DNA from: Gymnothorax reevesii
Lineage: Eukaryota; Chordata; Actinopteri; Anguilliformes; Muraenidae
Length of the DNA stretch: 64,000 nt
Direction of reading: 5' to 3'
NCBI GenBank assembly: GCA_029721435.1
Contig: CM056583.1
Location: 76,697,120-76,761,119 of the forward strand
This document shows, piece after piece, positions 27,201 to 37,290 of the stretch. The position numbers and the translations under genes were made by a program. Below the pieces are notes generated by a model. It saw only the letters and a program-made list of their open reading frames with translations. It was not told the origin of the DNA and searched no databases. Numbering within the stretch: the first letter of the stretch is position 1; each line of letters begins with the position of its first letter.

Positions 27201-30200
27201 CTCAGCAGCAAAACGTGCCAGCTGGACAACGAGCAATGTGATATATTGTGACACCATTCGAGGCTGAAATAATGTTGCGGTGTATCAAATTTAGCCAGGC
27301 ATATGTCAGTCACAGAGTCGTCGTTTCTCGTAAGACATCTGCGTGCGACGGTGAATTCAACACACAAGAGAACAATCTGAAATAGTATTCCGCAACAGTT
27401 TGATTGACAATCCTTTCACCGCGACGCACTTACTTCCCCAGTCTGGAAGAGCTGCACCGCTCGATTGTTGTTGCAGCAGCTCTAGACGAGATACAGCGGG
27501 TATATGCGATGTTACATCAGCAGCCGCATGAATTAACATACGGGCTGGTCAGGAAGCAGGGGTGGGTTGGGAGATTAAACCAAGGTGATCTTAAGGCCAG
27601 CTACAAAAGCAGGCAAATGGATAATGAAGGGGGAAAATGCCAACTTCAGTTCAGGCCGGCTGCTAAAAATTCAGTGAGTCAGTAGTACCATGAAGTAACG
27701 ACTAATCCATAGGTTATGCAGTGCATTTTGCTGGCTTTCATCCAATATTAGACACGCTGTAGAGGGACAGACGGTTTAAATCCTTACCTGAAGTTGTGCA
27801 TGAAGTGTCTGAATTTATCGGCTCTCTTTGCCAGTGGCACGATAATGTTGATGAGCATGTTGGCTGTGTCCACCCTCTCGTTCTTCACCTTCATCAGTGG
27901 GCCGAATGGACGAAAGACCACCAGCTTCCTGAACTCGTGCCTGCGGTCGCCCCTAAAGGTCAGCTCGTATAAGGTGCCCTTGTCCTTCTCCGTACGAGAA
28001 ATACCTGCCAACGATGGATAAATGGTAAAGCTCATTGAATGCAGTATAGTAAATTTAGTTCAAGGCTTTAAAAAAAAACACATGGAAAGGTTAAAATAAG
28101 GCACTTTGACAAATTCCAGAACATTCCACTCAGGACAAACAGCATATTCAGCATCAGTGTGTTTTCTGCCTATACTCAAATTTAAACCTGCAGAAGAAAG
28201 CCAATAGAAGAGGCATTTTTATTCATTCATTTCTTGATTAGCATCTCTTGGCTGAGAACTTAAATGGCACTCTTCACCCGGCAGGATAAGAAATGCTAAG
28301 CGTGACACTATGAAATAGCTGGAGTAATACCAAATGACGCACTGGAAAGACCCAGCATCGAGTAAACTGTTCATAATCAAATAGAGATTTCACACCACAT
28401 GAAAGTGAAAAGCTCTCTGACTGGGAAATGACTCAGTTGTGATTCTCAGGGAGGCAGGGCTAACGTAATTGGCTGTAACGGCTCAATCACGTTCCCACGA
28501 CGGTTTGGTGGGAACGAGCGATTTGGAGGTCCTGGCAAGCATGGTGACATCGACTTTATTCCTGGACAAGATGCAGCCAGCTGCCTCAGAGCTCAGTAAT
28601 GCCAAGTGTGGCTGGCTGTACGAGTCAGTTTGCCTTAAAACCAACTTTAATTATTGAATCATTTTCTGCCACAAGAGAGAACAGCAACAATATCCTTTCC
28701 CTTTCATCAAGGCCATGCCAATTTCTGAGCATCAATCTTGTGCTGGCCAATGTAATGTCTTGTTTTGGAAATGCTGAGCTGGGCATGATACAATACAATG
28801 TGCGTATGCAGGTGAGGCATTTTCAAACTATATTCAAAATACATTTCAGCGAAATTTCAATTTGCTACCATCATAAACCAGCCAAAAAGATCCATTAATC
28901 AAAATGCGTATCATAAAGGGATGAATAATTTGAAGACTTGGAAGGCATTTTCCTTGGACTGGTTCTCAGGAACTTGCATTTCAGATGGACAAGAATAGAA
29001 AGGACTGGACTTCTGCAATGCAGAGACATTTGAGAATTTACAGCCTCTAAGCTTTCCAGTGGCTCTCTGAACATAAAACTGCAGCAACCCGCAGGAAAAA
29101 CAGCAGCAATCCAACATTCGGACAGACACAAAAAGTGTAAGAAAACACCCCATGTATCAATTATTACAAATAATCACCTTTATCTTTTCATGTTTATGAC
29201 CACAAAACGTTATAATCTATGTCTTTTACAGCTATTTACAACCCTAATTCCGAAGTAGTTGGGACAAAGTGAAAATTGTGAATAAAATCAAAACGCAATG
29301 ACTTTCATATCACACCAGCCAGTATTTTATTCAAGATTGAACAAAGATAGAACAAAGATAACACAGCAAATGTTGAAACTGAGAAATTTGAAAATTTTAT
29401 CCATAAAATGAGCTCATGTCAAATTTGATGGCTGCTACAGGTCTCAAAAAAGTTGGGACAGGGGCCTGTTTACCATGGTGTACCATCCTCTCTTCTTTTT
29501 AACACAGACTGGAGGTGTCAGGGCATTGAGGAGACAAGTTTCTTGAGTTTAGCCATTGGAATTTGATCCAACTCTTGTTTAATACTGGCTTCCGGCAGCT
29601 GGAGAGTTTTGGGTCTCCTTTGACAGACTTTTTGTTTAATTATTTGCCAAATGTTCTCAAACGGTGAAAGATCAGGACTACTGGGAGGCAAGTTCAGCCA
29701 ATGGACTCTTCTACTACAAAGTCATGCTGTTATAATAGCTGACAGTATGTGGTTTTGCATTGTCCTGCTGAAATACACAAGGCCATCCCAGGAATAGATG
29801 TCATCTGAAGGGGAGCATATGTTCCTCTAAAACCTTTAAATATCTTTCAGCATTCATGGTGCTTTTTGAAACATGCAAGTGTCCCACACCATATGCACTA
29901 ATGCATCCCCATACCATCAGAGATGCTGGCTTTTGAACTGAACGCTGATAACAGGAGGGGTGGTCTTTCTCCTCTTTAGCCTGGAGTACACAACCCCCAT
30001 GATTTCCAACAAGAATGTTGGAAACATTCAGACAGTGTCTGGAACAGACAGTGGTTTCTTGAAGTATTCCTGGGCCCATTTAGTAATGTCAATGACAGAA
30101 TCGTGCCGGTGAGCGATGCAGTGGCACATGAGAGCCTGAAGATCACGGGCATCCTGTAAAGGTCTTCAGCCTTGTCCCTTATGCACAGAGATTTTTCCAG

Positions 30201-33200
30201 TTCCTCTGAATCTTTTGATGATGTTATGCACTGTCGATGATAATACCTTCAAAGCCTTTGCAATTTGACGTTGAGGAACATTGTTTTAAAAGTATTCCAC
30301 AATTTTTGTACGCAAGCCTTCTGAGATACTCAGCCTCTCTAAGACGTCCCTTCTATAGCCAATAATGTTACGCGCCGGATGCCAGTTAACTTGATTACTT
30401 GCTAAATGTTCTTTCAGCTGATTCTCTCATATATTAATTGCTTTTTCAGCCCTTTTATGCCAGTGTCCCAATTTTTTTGAGACCTGTTGCAGCCAGAAAA
30501 TTTGAAATAAGCCAATTTTGTGGATAAAAACGTAAAATGTCTCAGTTTCAACATTTGAAATGTTATCTATGTTTTATTGTAAACAACATATTGGCTCATG
30601 TGATCTGAAAGTCATTGCATTTTGATCATATTCACAATTTACACTTCGTGGCAACTATTTTGGAATTGGGGTTGTAGAACAACAATAGTTGCAGTCCTGT
30701 CCCATGGATGCAGTGTTTTCCATGAATTTGGGAGACTGAACACTAGGATGTGGGTTTCTTAGGGTCATGCTGCCAGCAGCCAATTCTTTCACCCCGTAGA
30801 TCACAAGCTTAAGTGCCAGTTGTGGCATTACATGCAGGATGAACGGCATCTTCAGGATGAGGGAGCAGAAATCCTGCTGAATGATTCCTGCAGTCTCCAT
30901 GCCTGCACTTCAAAACTAGCACCAGGCAGTCGTGCTCTTTTTTATTTCCTCATTGCGAGGCTAAAAATAAGTGAAAGCTACTGAGGAGGCATGCTTGGTA
31001 GTAATGTAAAATAAATGTTGAAAGGAATGTCGCTCATCCACACGTTGAAAGACATTCAGCAAAACAAGGTCTTTAGGAGTCCTTGCAAGGCTGAGAATGC
31101 TGATGTCATTGACACATAGTAGTGCTGCGGTTTGTATGGAGGGCAGGAGGGTCTTTACATAAAATGTTGGATCGATTCTCTGGGTGAGATTTACTGGGTG
31201 GTTTAGTCAACACAAGAAAATATCACATCCTTCATATAAATGAACGCAGCAAGATTCTGTACACGTGTTATAGTTTAATGGGTTAATAGGCTTTAAGCCA
31301 TTAAGCTCTAAGCATTGAGAGTATGAACGAGCATGCACACAGACTGCTGTTTGATACTATTTTATAGATTTACAAGCCCATTTTCAGTCATATTGGCACA
31401 CTCCTCCAGGTGATGATTGAATGCATTGCAAGCACAAACATGTTTGTCAAAGGGTTGGTGGAACTGCCATCATTTGCAGGCAGTGTTATCTCAGGCTTGG
31501 AGGCACAAGAAATATAAATGACTGCTGTGAGCCAGAGTCTGATGAAAACCATTAAACCACACGTGGGGCTATTCAACCACCTGTGGATTAACTTTATATA
31601 TTAAATGTGGTTAAAAAAAAAAAATCAGTGCAGTTTACCAAAACTAAGGCTAAAATATTTTTTTTACGGCAATCACTACAACAGGGTTAGAAATTTTCAA
31701 TAAATCTGCAACTACACACAGTAAATGTACAATACGTTAGATATGCAATACATTTTGGAAGTGGCTTTGTGTGAACTTGGCATTTGTTTGTGGATAATTA
31801 GAAATTAAATACATGCAGTTAAATATATTAGAACTCATTTAAAGTTTAAAAGCAAAATAAGGACTGATACACAATGGAGTGTTATGAATAAAAAATACTG
31901 TATGTCTGGGCTTTTAGGATTGATCATGTGAAAGCGCTTAAAGGGAACTTTCACTCCAACTGCCAACCCTGGCTAAATTCAGATGTATTTGGATTGTATA
32001 TCGACTGCTGGAATTATGTGTACATAATCTATTCTGTGCGCTCTAATTGGCACATGGAACCAGACTCGTTTGGGGAGCTGATTCAGTCATGATTCAGCCT
32101 AAGCACAAGGCTTGACCTGCGGGAGGAAGCTCACTGTCTTCATTAGGCAGAGGAGCCGCGGAGATGGAACAGGCCAGACGACCCAATTACAGCTGTGCTC
32201 ATTTCCTATGCTGGATCATCACGCACAGACTAACAGGATATCCTGGTAGCAGTCACTTGGGAAACTGCATTAGTGCCACCAGTCTCGCATACTGAGGAGG
32301 TCGATGCTACGGCACAATTGGATAAAAGTATGCCCACACAACTTGACAACAATCAATTTTGTCCTCCAATTTTCCCCTGCAGGCTAGTTGAGAGAGAGGT
32401 TGAAAGGAAATGCAACAAAACACAGCCAGTTGAACCTGTATCTTTCATGAGCTCCAGAATTTTAAAAACAGATATTTCACAGTGCATTCTTAGATGTTTC
32501 CGTGCACATGACTTTAAAAACTTTATTCTAGCTGACCATAAGGTACTTAGGCTTCAACAGTTCTTCACTAGCCACCAATGCCAGACAGATTTCGAAACTT
32601 CAGCAAGCTAGACATAACAGAAACAAGTGTCCTTCACATAACAATGCTTCAGCTGAGTCTAAATATGATTCATGGTTATGACTGGCGAGGCCGCATCAGA
32701 AAAGTTAGTGTCTTATCTGACATAACAGACATAATACAAAAAATATTGTTTGAGGAACATACCCAATTCCCGGTGGTCAACTGGAGGTTCTGCCCTTCCT
32801 GTTATTTCTGCATGTTCATCTTGCTTCCTGTAGGCACTTTATTTTTCTCCCACAGTCCAAAGACATTAATTTTAAGCTAATGTCAGGCTTCAAATTACCA
32901 GGAAAGTTGGTATGATTGAGAATCAATGACGAAAGATCTCTCTGATAGATTGGTGAACTGTCCAAAGATGTGTCCCCGCCTCTTTCCCATTATAAGCTGG
33001 GATAGGCTCCAGTGCCAGTATATGAAAGAGCACATAATTCATAATTTGCATGTTTAGACTGTATTAACCTCTCACAAGCTTTTCTTTGAACTGTTGCAAA
33101 TAGCAATTATAACATTAGCAAACTGTTGTCTTTAGTAATTAAGTACTTTTTAGTAATTTAATGTTTTGTGTCATGTTTCCACAAGATTCCACTGTGTCTG

Positions 33201-33925
33201 TGGCTCTTAAACCTATATTTTATTAATTCAAACAGTTCTGGTGAATACAGCGGCGTAGCTTGCGGGGTTGTGATTGGCTCACCTTCGATGAAGTCAGAGG
33301 GCGAATATACTTTGTGCTGCTGAGGACTGTCCTCATCGTGCAGAGTGTTGAGAGCCTGAATTGCAGTGTCCAGGGTCTCGCTCAGCTCATCTCTCCGGTC
33401 CTTGCGGACGGGCTTTTCCTCGGGGTGGCGGGTGAGCCCCGTCTCCAGCTGGTACACCTTCTGCATGGTGAAGCTCTCGAAGGGCACCACCGCGTACTCG
33501 CTGGGCAGCTTGACGCCCGAGTGGACCTCGGCCCGGCCCAGCTGGGAGCGGAGGAACTCCTGCAGGTCGGAGTGGTGCCTGTCAACTGTTCCGTCCAGCA
33601 GGCCCTCAGGGGACGCCCCAGCGGCCCTCTCTAGCGCGTCCTGGACGCTCTTGAGCTTCTCGTTGCGCTCCTGCAGAGCCTCTTTCAGCTGGGAGATCTG
33701 CTTCTTCAGGCTGCTGATGTAGTTGCGGTGCTGCTCCTCGCGCTCCTGCAGGAGGGCCTGGTAGCCCTCCTTCCCCGTGGGCGTGTGGGCCCGCGGCAGG
33801 GGGGCCAGGCCTTCGTCCGAATGCGGGCTGCAGGCCAGCAAGTACAGGAGGGACAGGCAGCAGCAGGCCGCCGCCAGCACCACCCCGACGCGGGACGCCC
33901 ATGCCACCAGTCCCCTGCGCAGCAT
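9166..33925 (-). CDS. csgalnact1: Chondroitin sulfate N-acetylgalactosaminyltransferase 1, split gene, 3' part missing
   Basis: This is the span of the mapped coding exons. The family product is a type II Golgi membrane enzyme that adds GalNAc from UDP-GalNAc to the glycosaminoglycan linkage region and so starts chondroitin sulfate chains. Five exons join in frame for 1236 nt (412 codons), all with GT donors and AG acceptors. In order the protein has a short cytoplasmic tail, an anchor at about residues 13-31, a coiled-coil stem at about 55-101, and the CHGN-type transferase region with D361-V-D363. It fits CSGALNACT1 better than CSGALNACT2: the stem has [10 protein letters not shown] and [12 protein letters not shown], and later blocks include [13 protein letters not shown]. 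The human protein has 532 residues; the last roughly 120, which should begin after EQQL, were not found in 1-9165. Intron sizes are 5278, 7181, 10703 and 362 bp. Teleosts can carry two paralogues (1a and 1b), and I cannot tell which this is. Confidence 0.95.
9261..9622 (-). other. csgalnact1: csgalnact1 intron 4 (362 bp)
   Basis: A complete intron between coding exons 4 and 5, bounded by GTGAGC and TTTTAG on the minus strand. It is far shorter than the other introns of the gene. No insertion is seen in it. Confidence 0.9.
9623..9801 (-). CDS. csgalnact1: csgalnact1 coding exon 4 (carries the D-V-D motif)
   Basis: A 179-nt exon for residues 321-380 plus the first base of 381. It begins [19 protein letters not shown] after a TGTGCAG acceptor and includes [13 protein letters not shown] and [15 protein letters not shown]361-V-D363 matches the family's metal and nucleotide-sugar binding DXD motif, so the catalytic core looks intact here. 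The exon ends CRLNTQPG with the donor GTGAGC. Only 362 bp separate it from exon 5. Confidence 0.95.
10278..10660 (+). repeat. Degraded tRNA-derived SINE
   Basis: Follows the order of the common fish tRNA-SINE body: a B-box-like GGTTGAATCTTGG, then GCATGTTCTCCCAGTGTG, TTTCCTCTCACAAATGCG, AATGCAGGTTAGATTAATTA, and late CTGCTCCGACCCC. Many substitutions indicate an old copy. It resembles the HAmo-type SINE architecture by memory; the exact subfamily is not established. Confidence 0.6.
12797..13445 (+). mobile_element. LINE 3' end (L2/CR1-like), 5' truncated
   Basis: Translation gives the C-terminal part of a non-LTR retrotransposon ORF2: [24 protein letters not shown], then in an open frame at 12997-13251 [31 protein letters not shown] and [15 protein letters not shown]. 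After the stop come GTAAGCGCTTTGAGAATTG and AAAAGCACTCTTTAAATAAC, the usual 3' tail of such LINEs, ending in an ATT microsatellite. Earlier stops show it is dead. The clade is L2- or CR1-like by recollection. Confidence 0.8.
13396..13446. repeat. (ATT)n tail microsatellite
   Basis: ATT repeats that directly follow the LINE 3' tail, so probably its replicated terminal repeat rather than an independent microsatellite. Confidence 0.75.
15179..15247. repeat. (CA)n microsatellite, interrupted
   Basis: Runs of CACACA with occasional CG and TA steps. An A-rich patch lies just before it at about 15092-15119. Confidence 0.85.
16240..16745 (-). repeat. tRNA-derived SINE (minus)
   Basis: Read on the minus strand, an A-box-like AAGTGACTCACAGCG lies about 35 bases before a B-box-like GCTCGATTCCC, as in a tRNA-derived promoter head. 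A body of about 400 bp follows, and the end carries CCAGGATAGGCTCTGGGACC, a tail motif shared by several fish SINEs. Overlapping small plus-strand frames here are not genes. Confidence 0.5.
17650..18690 (-). mobile_element. Strongly decayed Tc1-like element
   Basis: Parallels the minus-oriented element at 3944-5495: GGGACAGG, ACATCACCTCTCCTTTTAA and AACTGAGGACA correspond to GGCACAGG, ACATCGCCTTTCCTTTTAA and AACTGAGGAGACC. Further on, TGACTCGTCGGATTACAG and CTTTCCGCTTTGTG correspond to the transposase DES region. Terminal repeats are no longer clear and no open frame survives. Confidence 0.7.
20505..20606 (-). CDS. csgalnact1: csgalnact1 coding exon 3 (short)
   Basis: A 102-nt exon found by translating between the neighbouring exons; it is short and opens no long frame alone. 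It encodes residues 287-320 and the start of 321, reading [18 protein letters not shown] and then [15 protein letters not shown]. These match the human segment around [18 protein letters not shown]. The acceptor is a T-run followed by CCAG and the donor is GTGAGT. Joining it preserves phase on both sides, which strongly supports the call. Confidence 0.93.
23118..23667. mobile_element. Short Tc1/mariner-type TIR element (non-autonomous or decayed)
   Basis: Left end TA-CACTGCCCAGCCAAAAAA and right end TTTTTTGGCCGGACAGTG-TA form inverted repeats with flanking TA. The interior, about 545 bp, keeps only small frames (minus 23241-23432) with no transposase motif that I can identify. Confidence 0.75.
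24187..24780 (+). mobile_element. Decayed Tc1-like fragment of the first family
   Basis: Begins TA-CAACCCAAATCCCAAAAAA like the left end at 2137. It retains GATAACTGCAACAGACTC and AGCAAAGATGGAGAGAGGCTC (transposase start region) but most of the coding centre is deleted. A piece of the 3' part survives near 24640-24700 (GGTAATGTTCCACAGTGGTAA). The right terminal repeat is not seen and a SINE lies directly after. Confidence 0.65.
24790..25280 (-). repeat. tRNA-derived SINE with poly-A tail (minus)
   Basis: On the minus strand it opens with an A-box-like TTGGCTTACTCGGTTAAGG, followed by a B-box-like GGTTTGACCCCTGG. A body of roughly 380 bp ends ATGCCAAATTC and then a pure A-run (T-run at about 24791-24805 on plus). 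Head, body and A-tail in this order are what a tRNA SINE shows. It sits against the Tc1-like fragment at 24187-24780. The subfamily is unknown to me. Confidence 0.6.
27788..28004 (-). CDS. csgalnact1: csgalnact1 coding exon 2
   Basis: This 217-nt exon encodes residue 215 (shared with exon 1) to the first two bases of codon 287. It opens after a TTGGCAG acceptor with [16 protein letters not shown] and contains [14 protein letters not shown] and [14 protein letters not shown], all close to vertebrate CSGALNACT1. The last residues, HNFR, are followed by the donor GTAAGG. The phase agrees exactly with exons 1 and 3. This is the beginning of the catalytic domain. No frameshift or stop is present. 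Confidence 0.95.
29237..30676 (-). mobile_element. Tc1/mariner-like element, dead copy 2 of the first family (minus)
   Basis: Complete ends: TA-CAACCCTAATTCCGAAGT on the left and ATTTTGGAATTGGGGTTG-TA on the right, with long inverted subterminal repeats. At 1.44 kb it is shorter than the 2137-3731 copy because the coding region carries deletions. Its transposase strand is the same as that of csgalnact1. Confidence 0.9.
29475..30330 (-). pseudogene. Tc1-like transposase, deleted and frameshifted
   Basis: The start-codon segment present in copy 1 (ATGGCCAGAGGC) is missing. A second deletion joins the KKPLSV-region text to NILVGNHGG at about 30000-30030, removing the part with LWSDESKFD and thus the first catalytic Asp. 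The longest open piece (29801-30079) retains [21 protein letters not shown] and stops at a TGA (29801-29803) at the codon that reads CGA in copy 1. Confidence 0.85.
32805..33020 (+). repeat. SINE fragment, head missing
   Basis: Contains CTGCATGTTCATCTTGC, TTTCTCCCACAGTCCAAAGA, GGTGAACTGTCCAAAGATGT, and AGCTGGGATAGGCTCCAGTG, in the order known from fish HAmo-type SINE bodies. The tRNA-like head is absent or too decayed. It lies just 3' of coding exon 1 in the intron, opposite in strand to the gene. Confidence 0.65.
33283..33925 (-). CDS. csgalnact1: csgalnact1 coding exon 1 (tail, membrane anchor, stem)
   Basis: Encodes residues 1-214 plus the first base of codon 215. The ATG at 33923-33925 is chosen because the MLRRGLVAW start aligns with the human N-terminus (MVRRGLLAW) and -3 is G. 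The reading frame stays open upstream to 34129 without family similarity, so that part is taken as 5' UTR. Residues 13-31 are a hydrophobic anchor rich in Cys and Leu, as expected for a Golgi type II protein. Residues 55-101 are Glu/Lys/Gln-rich with heptad-like spacing, consistent with a stem coiled coil. The conserved block [14 protein letters not shown] lies at 163-176. The exon ends at DFIE plus one base, followed by the donor GTGAGC. It is clearly more GC-rich than its surroundings, with many CpGs, as is common near a start codon. Confidence 0.95.
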
Positions 33926-36619
33926 AGCGCCACCCGCAGCTACATCAGGGGTCCCGCACTGCGTGGCCAGAGCAGCGCATCGTGGATGGAGCAACACAGT
34001 CCTGCTACACCTCCTAGGACCCAGCTGTCCACCTATATTAAGTCTTAAAATCAAGCCCCGGATCTCCAAGCAGGTGTCTGATAACGGTACGCACAAAAAC
34101 AAGCGACAGCTCTTTACCTGACGATACACGAGTCAGATAAGAGAGATGTAGGGTAATACGCTCAGCATTACCCCTAGTCAACTTTCAACTGTTTTCCTGC
34201 CGTGATTTATGCCCCTTCATTTAAAAATGTCCACTTTGTCTGCTCGCACATATGAGCGGCTGTCTTACATGGACCCCAGTTGATAAACTCAGGCTGCTTA
34301 AATCACACAGTGCGAAATTCAGGTCCTCGTGCAGCACAGGCATAGAGAATTAGTGAAAAGCGGAATGATGTGTGTCGTAATCAGTTTGCAACAACGTGTC
34401 GTCACTTCTCTTCACGAGAGAGAATACATCCCCTTCTACATCTGCTTCCCCAGGGCCAATTTACTCAATATATGCTGCTGAGCCCATCTACTTTCAGTTC
34501 AGTTAGCACTAGCAGCCATCTCTAATCTGTGTCGTCTCCAATGCAGAAAGCAGCTCCAGCATTCAAGAGTGCTGACCAACCGTGTCTACTGAACGTGGCT
34601 CCAACCTGTTCACCGGGGCAGTATTTTCATTCCAGGTCAACGTTGCATGACTTGCCAAGAAATGCCTCACGTAATTTTTTTGTTGCCCGTATGCCATCGC
34701 AGCCTTGCTTGTGCACTGCTTCACACAAAGACATTTCTGTCTGCCCATATTGTATGATTTGAAGGACTGACACTCTTGATGGTACATTTGGTGTCTTGGG
34801 ACCCAAATTTCACATTTGATCCCACTGTCTGTGCAGATCTGGAACACAAAAGCTTGAGCATCTTAAAATAGTCCTAAAATACTTGTCATGTCGTCCATTT
34901 TATATCGTTGCTATGCACGGAAAATCTCACAGCTATAAATTATGTTGTTAAAATTTCCATATGGATGTTTGCTGCTGTTCCCATCACAGGAGTTTGACTA
35001 TATGCTTTTTCATGCAAAATGAGTTTCCGCGAATAAAATATTTTCAAGGGACCGCATTGGTACAGTATTTTCCTTAAAGTTGATGATGGGGCAGTCTACA
35101 ACACCAAGCATTTTCGCTCCCTTGACATGTATGATGAGGTCTCTCCATGGAAAATCCTCAATTATGGAATCCTGTTGCGAGTCTTGAAAGATCTGGAATG
35201 AGAGGGAGACATAAATTTAGTATTTAGGGGAGTTTTGAAAAGGATGATTAAAAGGAGCACAAATAGCCAACACAAAGGGCTGTGAACCTGTTGAACAGAT
35301 GAAATGAAAAGTGCAATAATGTCTGTGGTTTCTGCTTGAATCTACTCAACATGGGATACAGTGACCTGAAATTAATTGTGGTATTTGGGGTTGTACTGAT
35401 TTTGACAAAAAATAAGTTTCTTTTAAATATATATTGGGAGATATAAAGATGCCGTTGATTGAATTTATTCAATGAGGCCCAGATTAATGCAAATTTTAAT
35501 ATTTTGTTTCAGTATTATCTCAGGTATTCTTGATTGACTTCAATGTATGATTTCAAACAGAAAAGAACATACAGTATGTACATTTAACATATATCATTGC
35601 TACACGCTATCTGCTAGACCTCCCTCATGGAGGTGGAATGGGATGAGGGATGGATCCAGCTGACTGGCAACTCAACAGCCACTGTTAAATAAGCTTGGAC
35701 AGTGTGCCTTCAGAGCAATTGCTGCAGAACGAAAAGCTATATATAATGTATAATGTAATGTTTATATAATAAATAATGTATAAATGTTTTTTCCATCCAG
35801 TGCAGCTATGTGTTCCTCATATGTGTACCCTGTACTGGTCAGCGGTTTGATATCTCTGAGAAATGTTATCCATTTATTTTTACAAATAAAATGATAAATC
35901 ATTGCATTTTCCAAGGCAATTTTATAACTACCAGTTCGAATGAATCTGAAATGAACTGGTCGACCATCCTACCACACCCATTCGGAGTGGGCTGAACGGC
36001 TGAAATGAAATGCCAAAGTAGTTTATGTCCTGAAAATGCTGACTGCAAAGTTTCATGAAATTAAATCAATTCTTGTGTCGGCAAGAGGTTACGGGTCATT
36101 AAAATAGGTGTCTATGCAAGAAGGAACGTGGAAGGTCAAAAAATGGCGGTTTTCAAAAAACAGTCAAAATCCATAATTTAAACGAGACATGTATACTACA
36201 GGAATACAAAGTTTCAGCACTTTATCACTGCTTTATTACCTTTATCTTTATTACCACCCTGCCACGCCCACTTTTGGGGCATGGGGCTGAATTGTAATCA
36301 AAGTAATTTAGGAGGTAAATATGTCTCAGGCAGAGTTTTGTCAAATTTGATCAATATTTTTGACCACTAGAGGTTAAGGGTCAAAATGTTTACAATTGCT
36401 AATGGATGACAAAAATTACACACAACCTTAACTCAAGTTGGAAAATGACTAGTTGAGTTAATGTTAAAAAATACAGCCAGAACATTGACAATGTAACTAC
36501 TACTATAATTCTTAAACAACTGCAATGGCCTATTTTCAGTGGCCATTACTCAGGCACGCTGACAACGCTCTGTACCATCTCATCCAAGGAGACAAGCTGA
36601 AATCAAAACAAACTTTTTT
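33926..36619. other. Region upstream of the csgalnact1 start codon, no confirmed feature
   Basis: The first 200 bp are probably 5' UTR: the frame stays open to 34129, and CpGs persist to about 34120. A donor-like GTAAAG and a pyrimidine-rich acceptor-like stretch occur within 34060-34140, so the UTR may be spliced. From 34200 to 36619 I see only unassigned AT-rich sequence with small frames that resemble no known protein. Confidence 0.4.
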
Positions 36620-37290
36620 CAGTATTTGTTATTTCCAAATCTTAAGGTCACGGTGTTGAACAAATGCTTCTGCCAGTCAACCATCTTCCTCCAATCAATG
36701 TCCTTTTATGCATTTTCAGATTCAGAATTCGCAGTTGGAAAGCTTATCCCCAAAAATTTCAAAGCCTTCAAGCATTCGCCCGGTGAGCATTTAACCCCAT
36801 AACTGATACTAAATTGCGCTTCCCTTTGCCTTCAGAACAATCTCAGTTCTTTGTGGCATGAAATCTGAAAAATGTGGAAACGTCCAACAATGTGGAATTT
36901 CTGCTTCATTTTGACATGATTGCAGCACATGATTTCTGCAAATTCGTCAGCTGCACATTCATGCTGTGAGTCTCCCGTTGTACTAAATACAAAAGGTGCT
37001 CTTTTGGATAAAGATATAGTGACTGTGGATGCCATTGAAGTATACAGAACTCTTTGTTATGTTACTGAAACCACTTCATGATGAATTTTGCCTTGTGAAA
37101 TGGTGCATGATTATGCTGGAAGTAGCCGTTACAAAGAGGGTAAATTGTGCCCACTAAGCGATACTCATGATCAGCAATTATACTCTCAATCAAAACTTTG
37201 TGACTGGTATGTTCTCAATGAATCATTTGCTGAGGCAAATTCACAAATGGTAACTCACAACAGCTGAAGCCGAAAAACATGGTCTTAGAA
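36620..37290 (-). pseudogene. Decayed Tc1-like transposase of a third type (minus)
   Basis: Parallels another abundant fish Tc1 lineage: on plus, TTCAGAACAATCTCAGTTC, TTTTGACATGATTGCAGCAC, GCTGCACATTCATGCTG and GCATGATTATGCTGGAAGTA correspond to the antisense of its transposase. The open minus frame 36832-37035 reads SQHECAADEFAEIMC. The segment for the second Asp (antisense of FQHNHAPFHKA) lies near 37090-37130, so that Asp codon itself looks mutated. Terminal repeats were not located. Confidence 0.6.

Larger units (their letters stand above)
20607..27787 (-). other. csgalnact1: csgalnact1 intron 2 (7.2 kb)
   Basis: Bounded by GTAAGG at the upper end and CCAG at the lower. Holds a short TIR element (23118-23667), a Tc1-like fragment (about 24187-24780) and a minus tRNA-like SINE (about 24790-25280). 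20607-23117 and 25281-27787 contain no gene or clear repeat; 21440-21880 is a richer-looking block discussed among the findings. Confidence 0.85.
28005..33282 (-). other. csgalnact1: csgalnact1 intron 1 (5.3 kb, between coding exons)
   Basis: Bounded by GTGAGC at the upper end and TTGGCAG at the lower. It contains one dead Tc1-like copy (29237-30676) and a SINE fragment (about 32805-33020). 28005-29236 and 30677-32804 hold no recognisable gene. Confidence 0.85.

Noticed and set aside
33260..33722. Plus-strand open frames of 118-124 codons
   Set aside because: They are antisense shadows of the GC-rich first coding exon of csgalnact1, whose minus frame has clear family similarity.
9166..33925. 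Assignment to CSGALNACT2
   Set aside because: The stem and several blocks ([25 protein letters not shown]) match CSGALNACT1 rather than CSGALNACT2, which has for example VFYPVVFSLYNP there.
33606..33933. Alternative minus frames rich in Ala, Gly, Pro and Arg
   Set aside because: They overlap csgalnact1 exon 1 in other frames and show only the composition expected from its high GC content.
34563..34847. 94-codon minus frame upstream of csgalnact1
   Set aside because: No recognisable domain or splice context, and a plus-strand frame of similar length overlaps it; chance is more likely.
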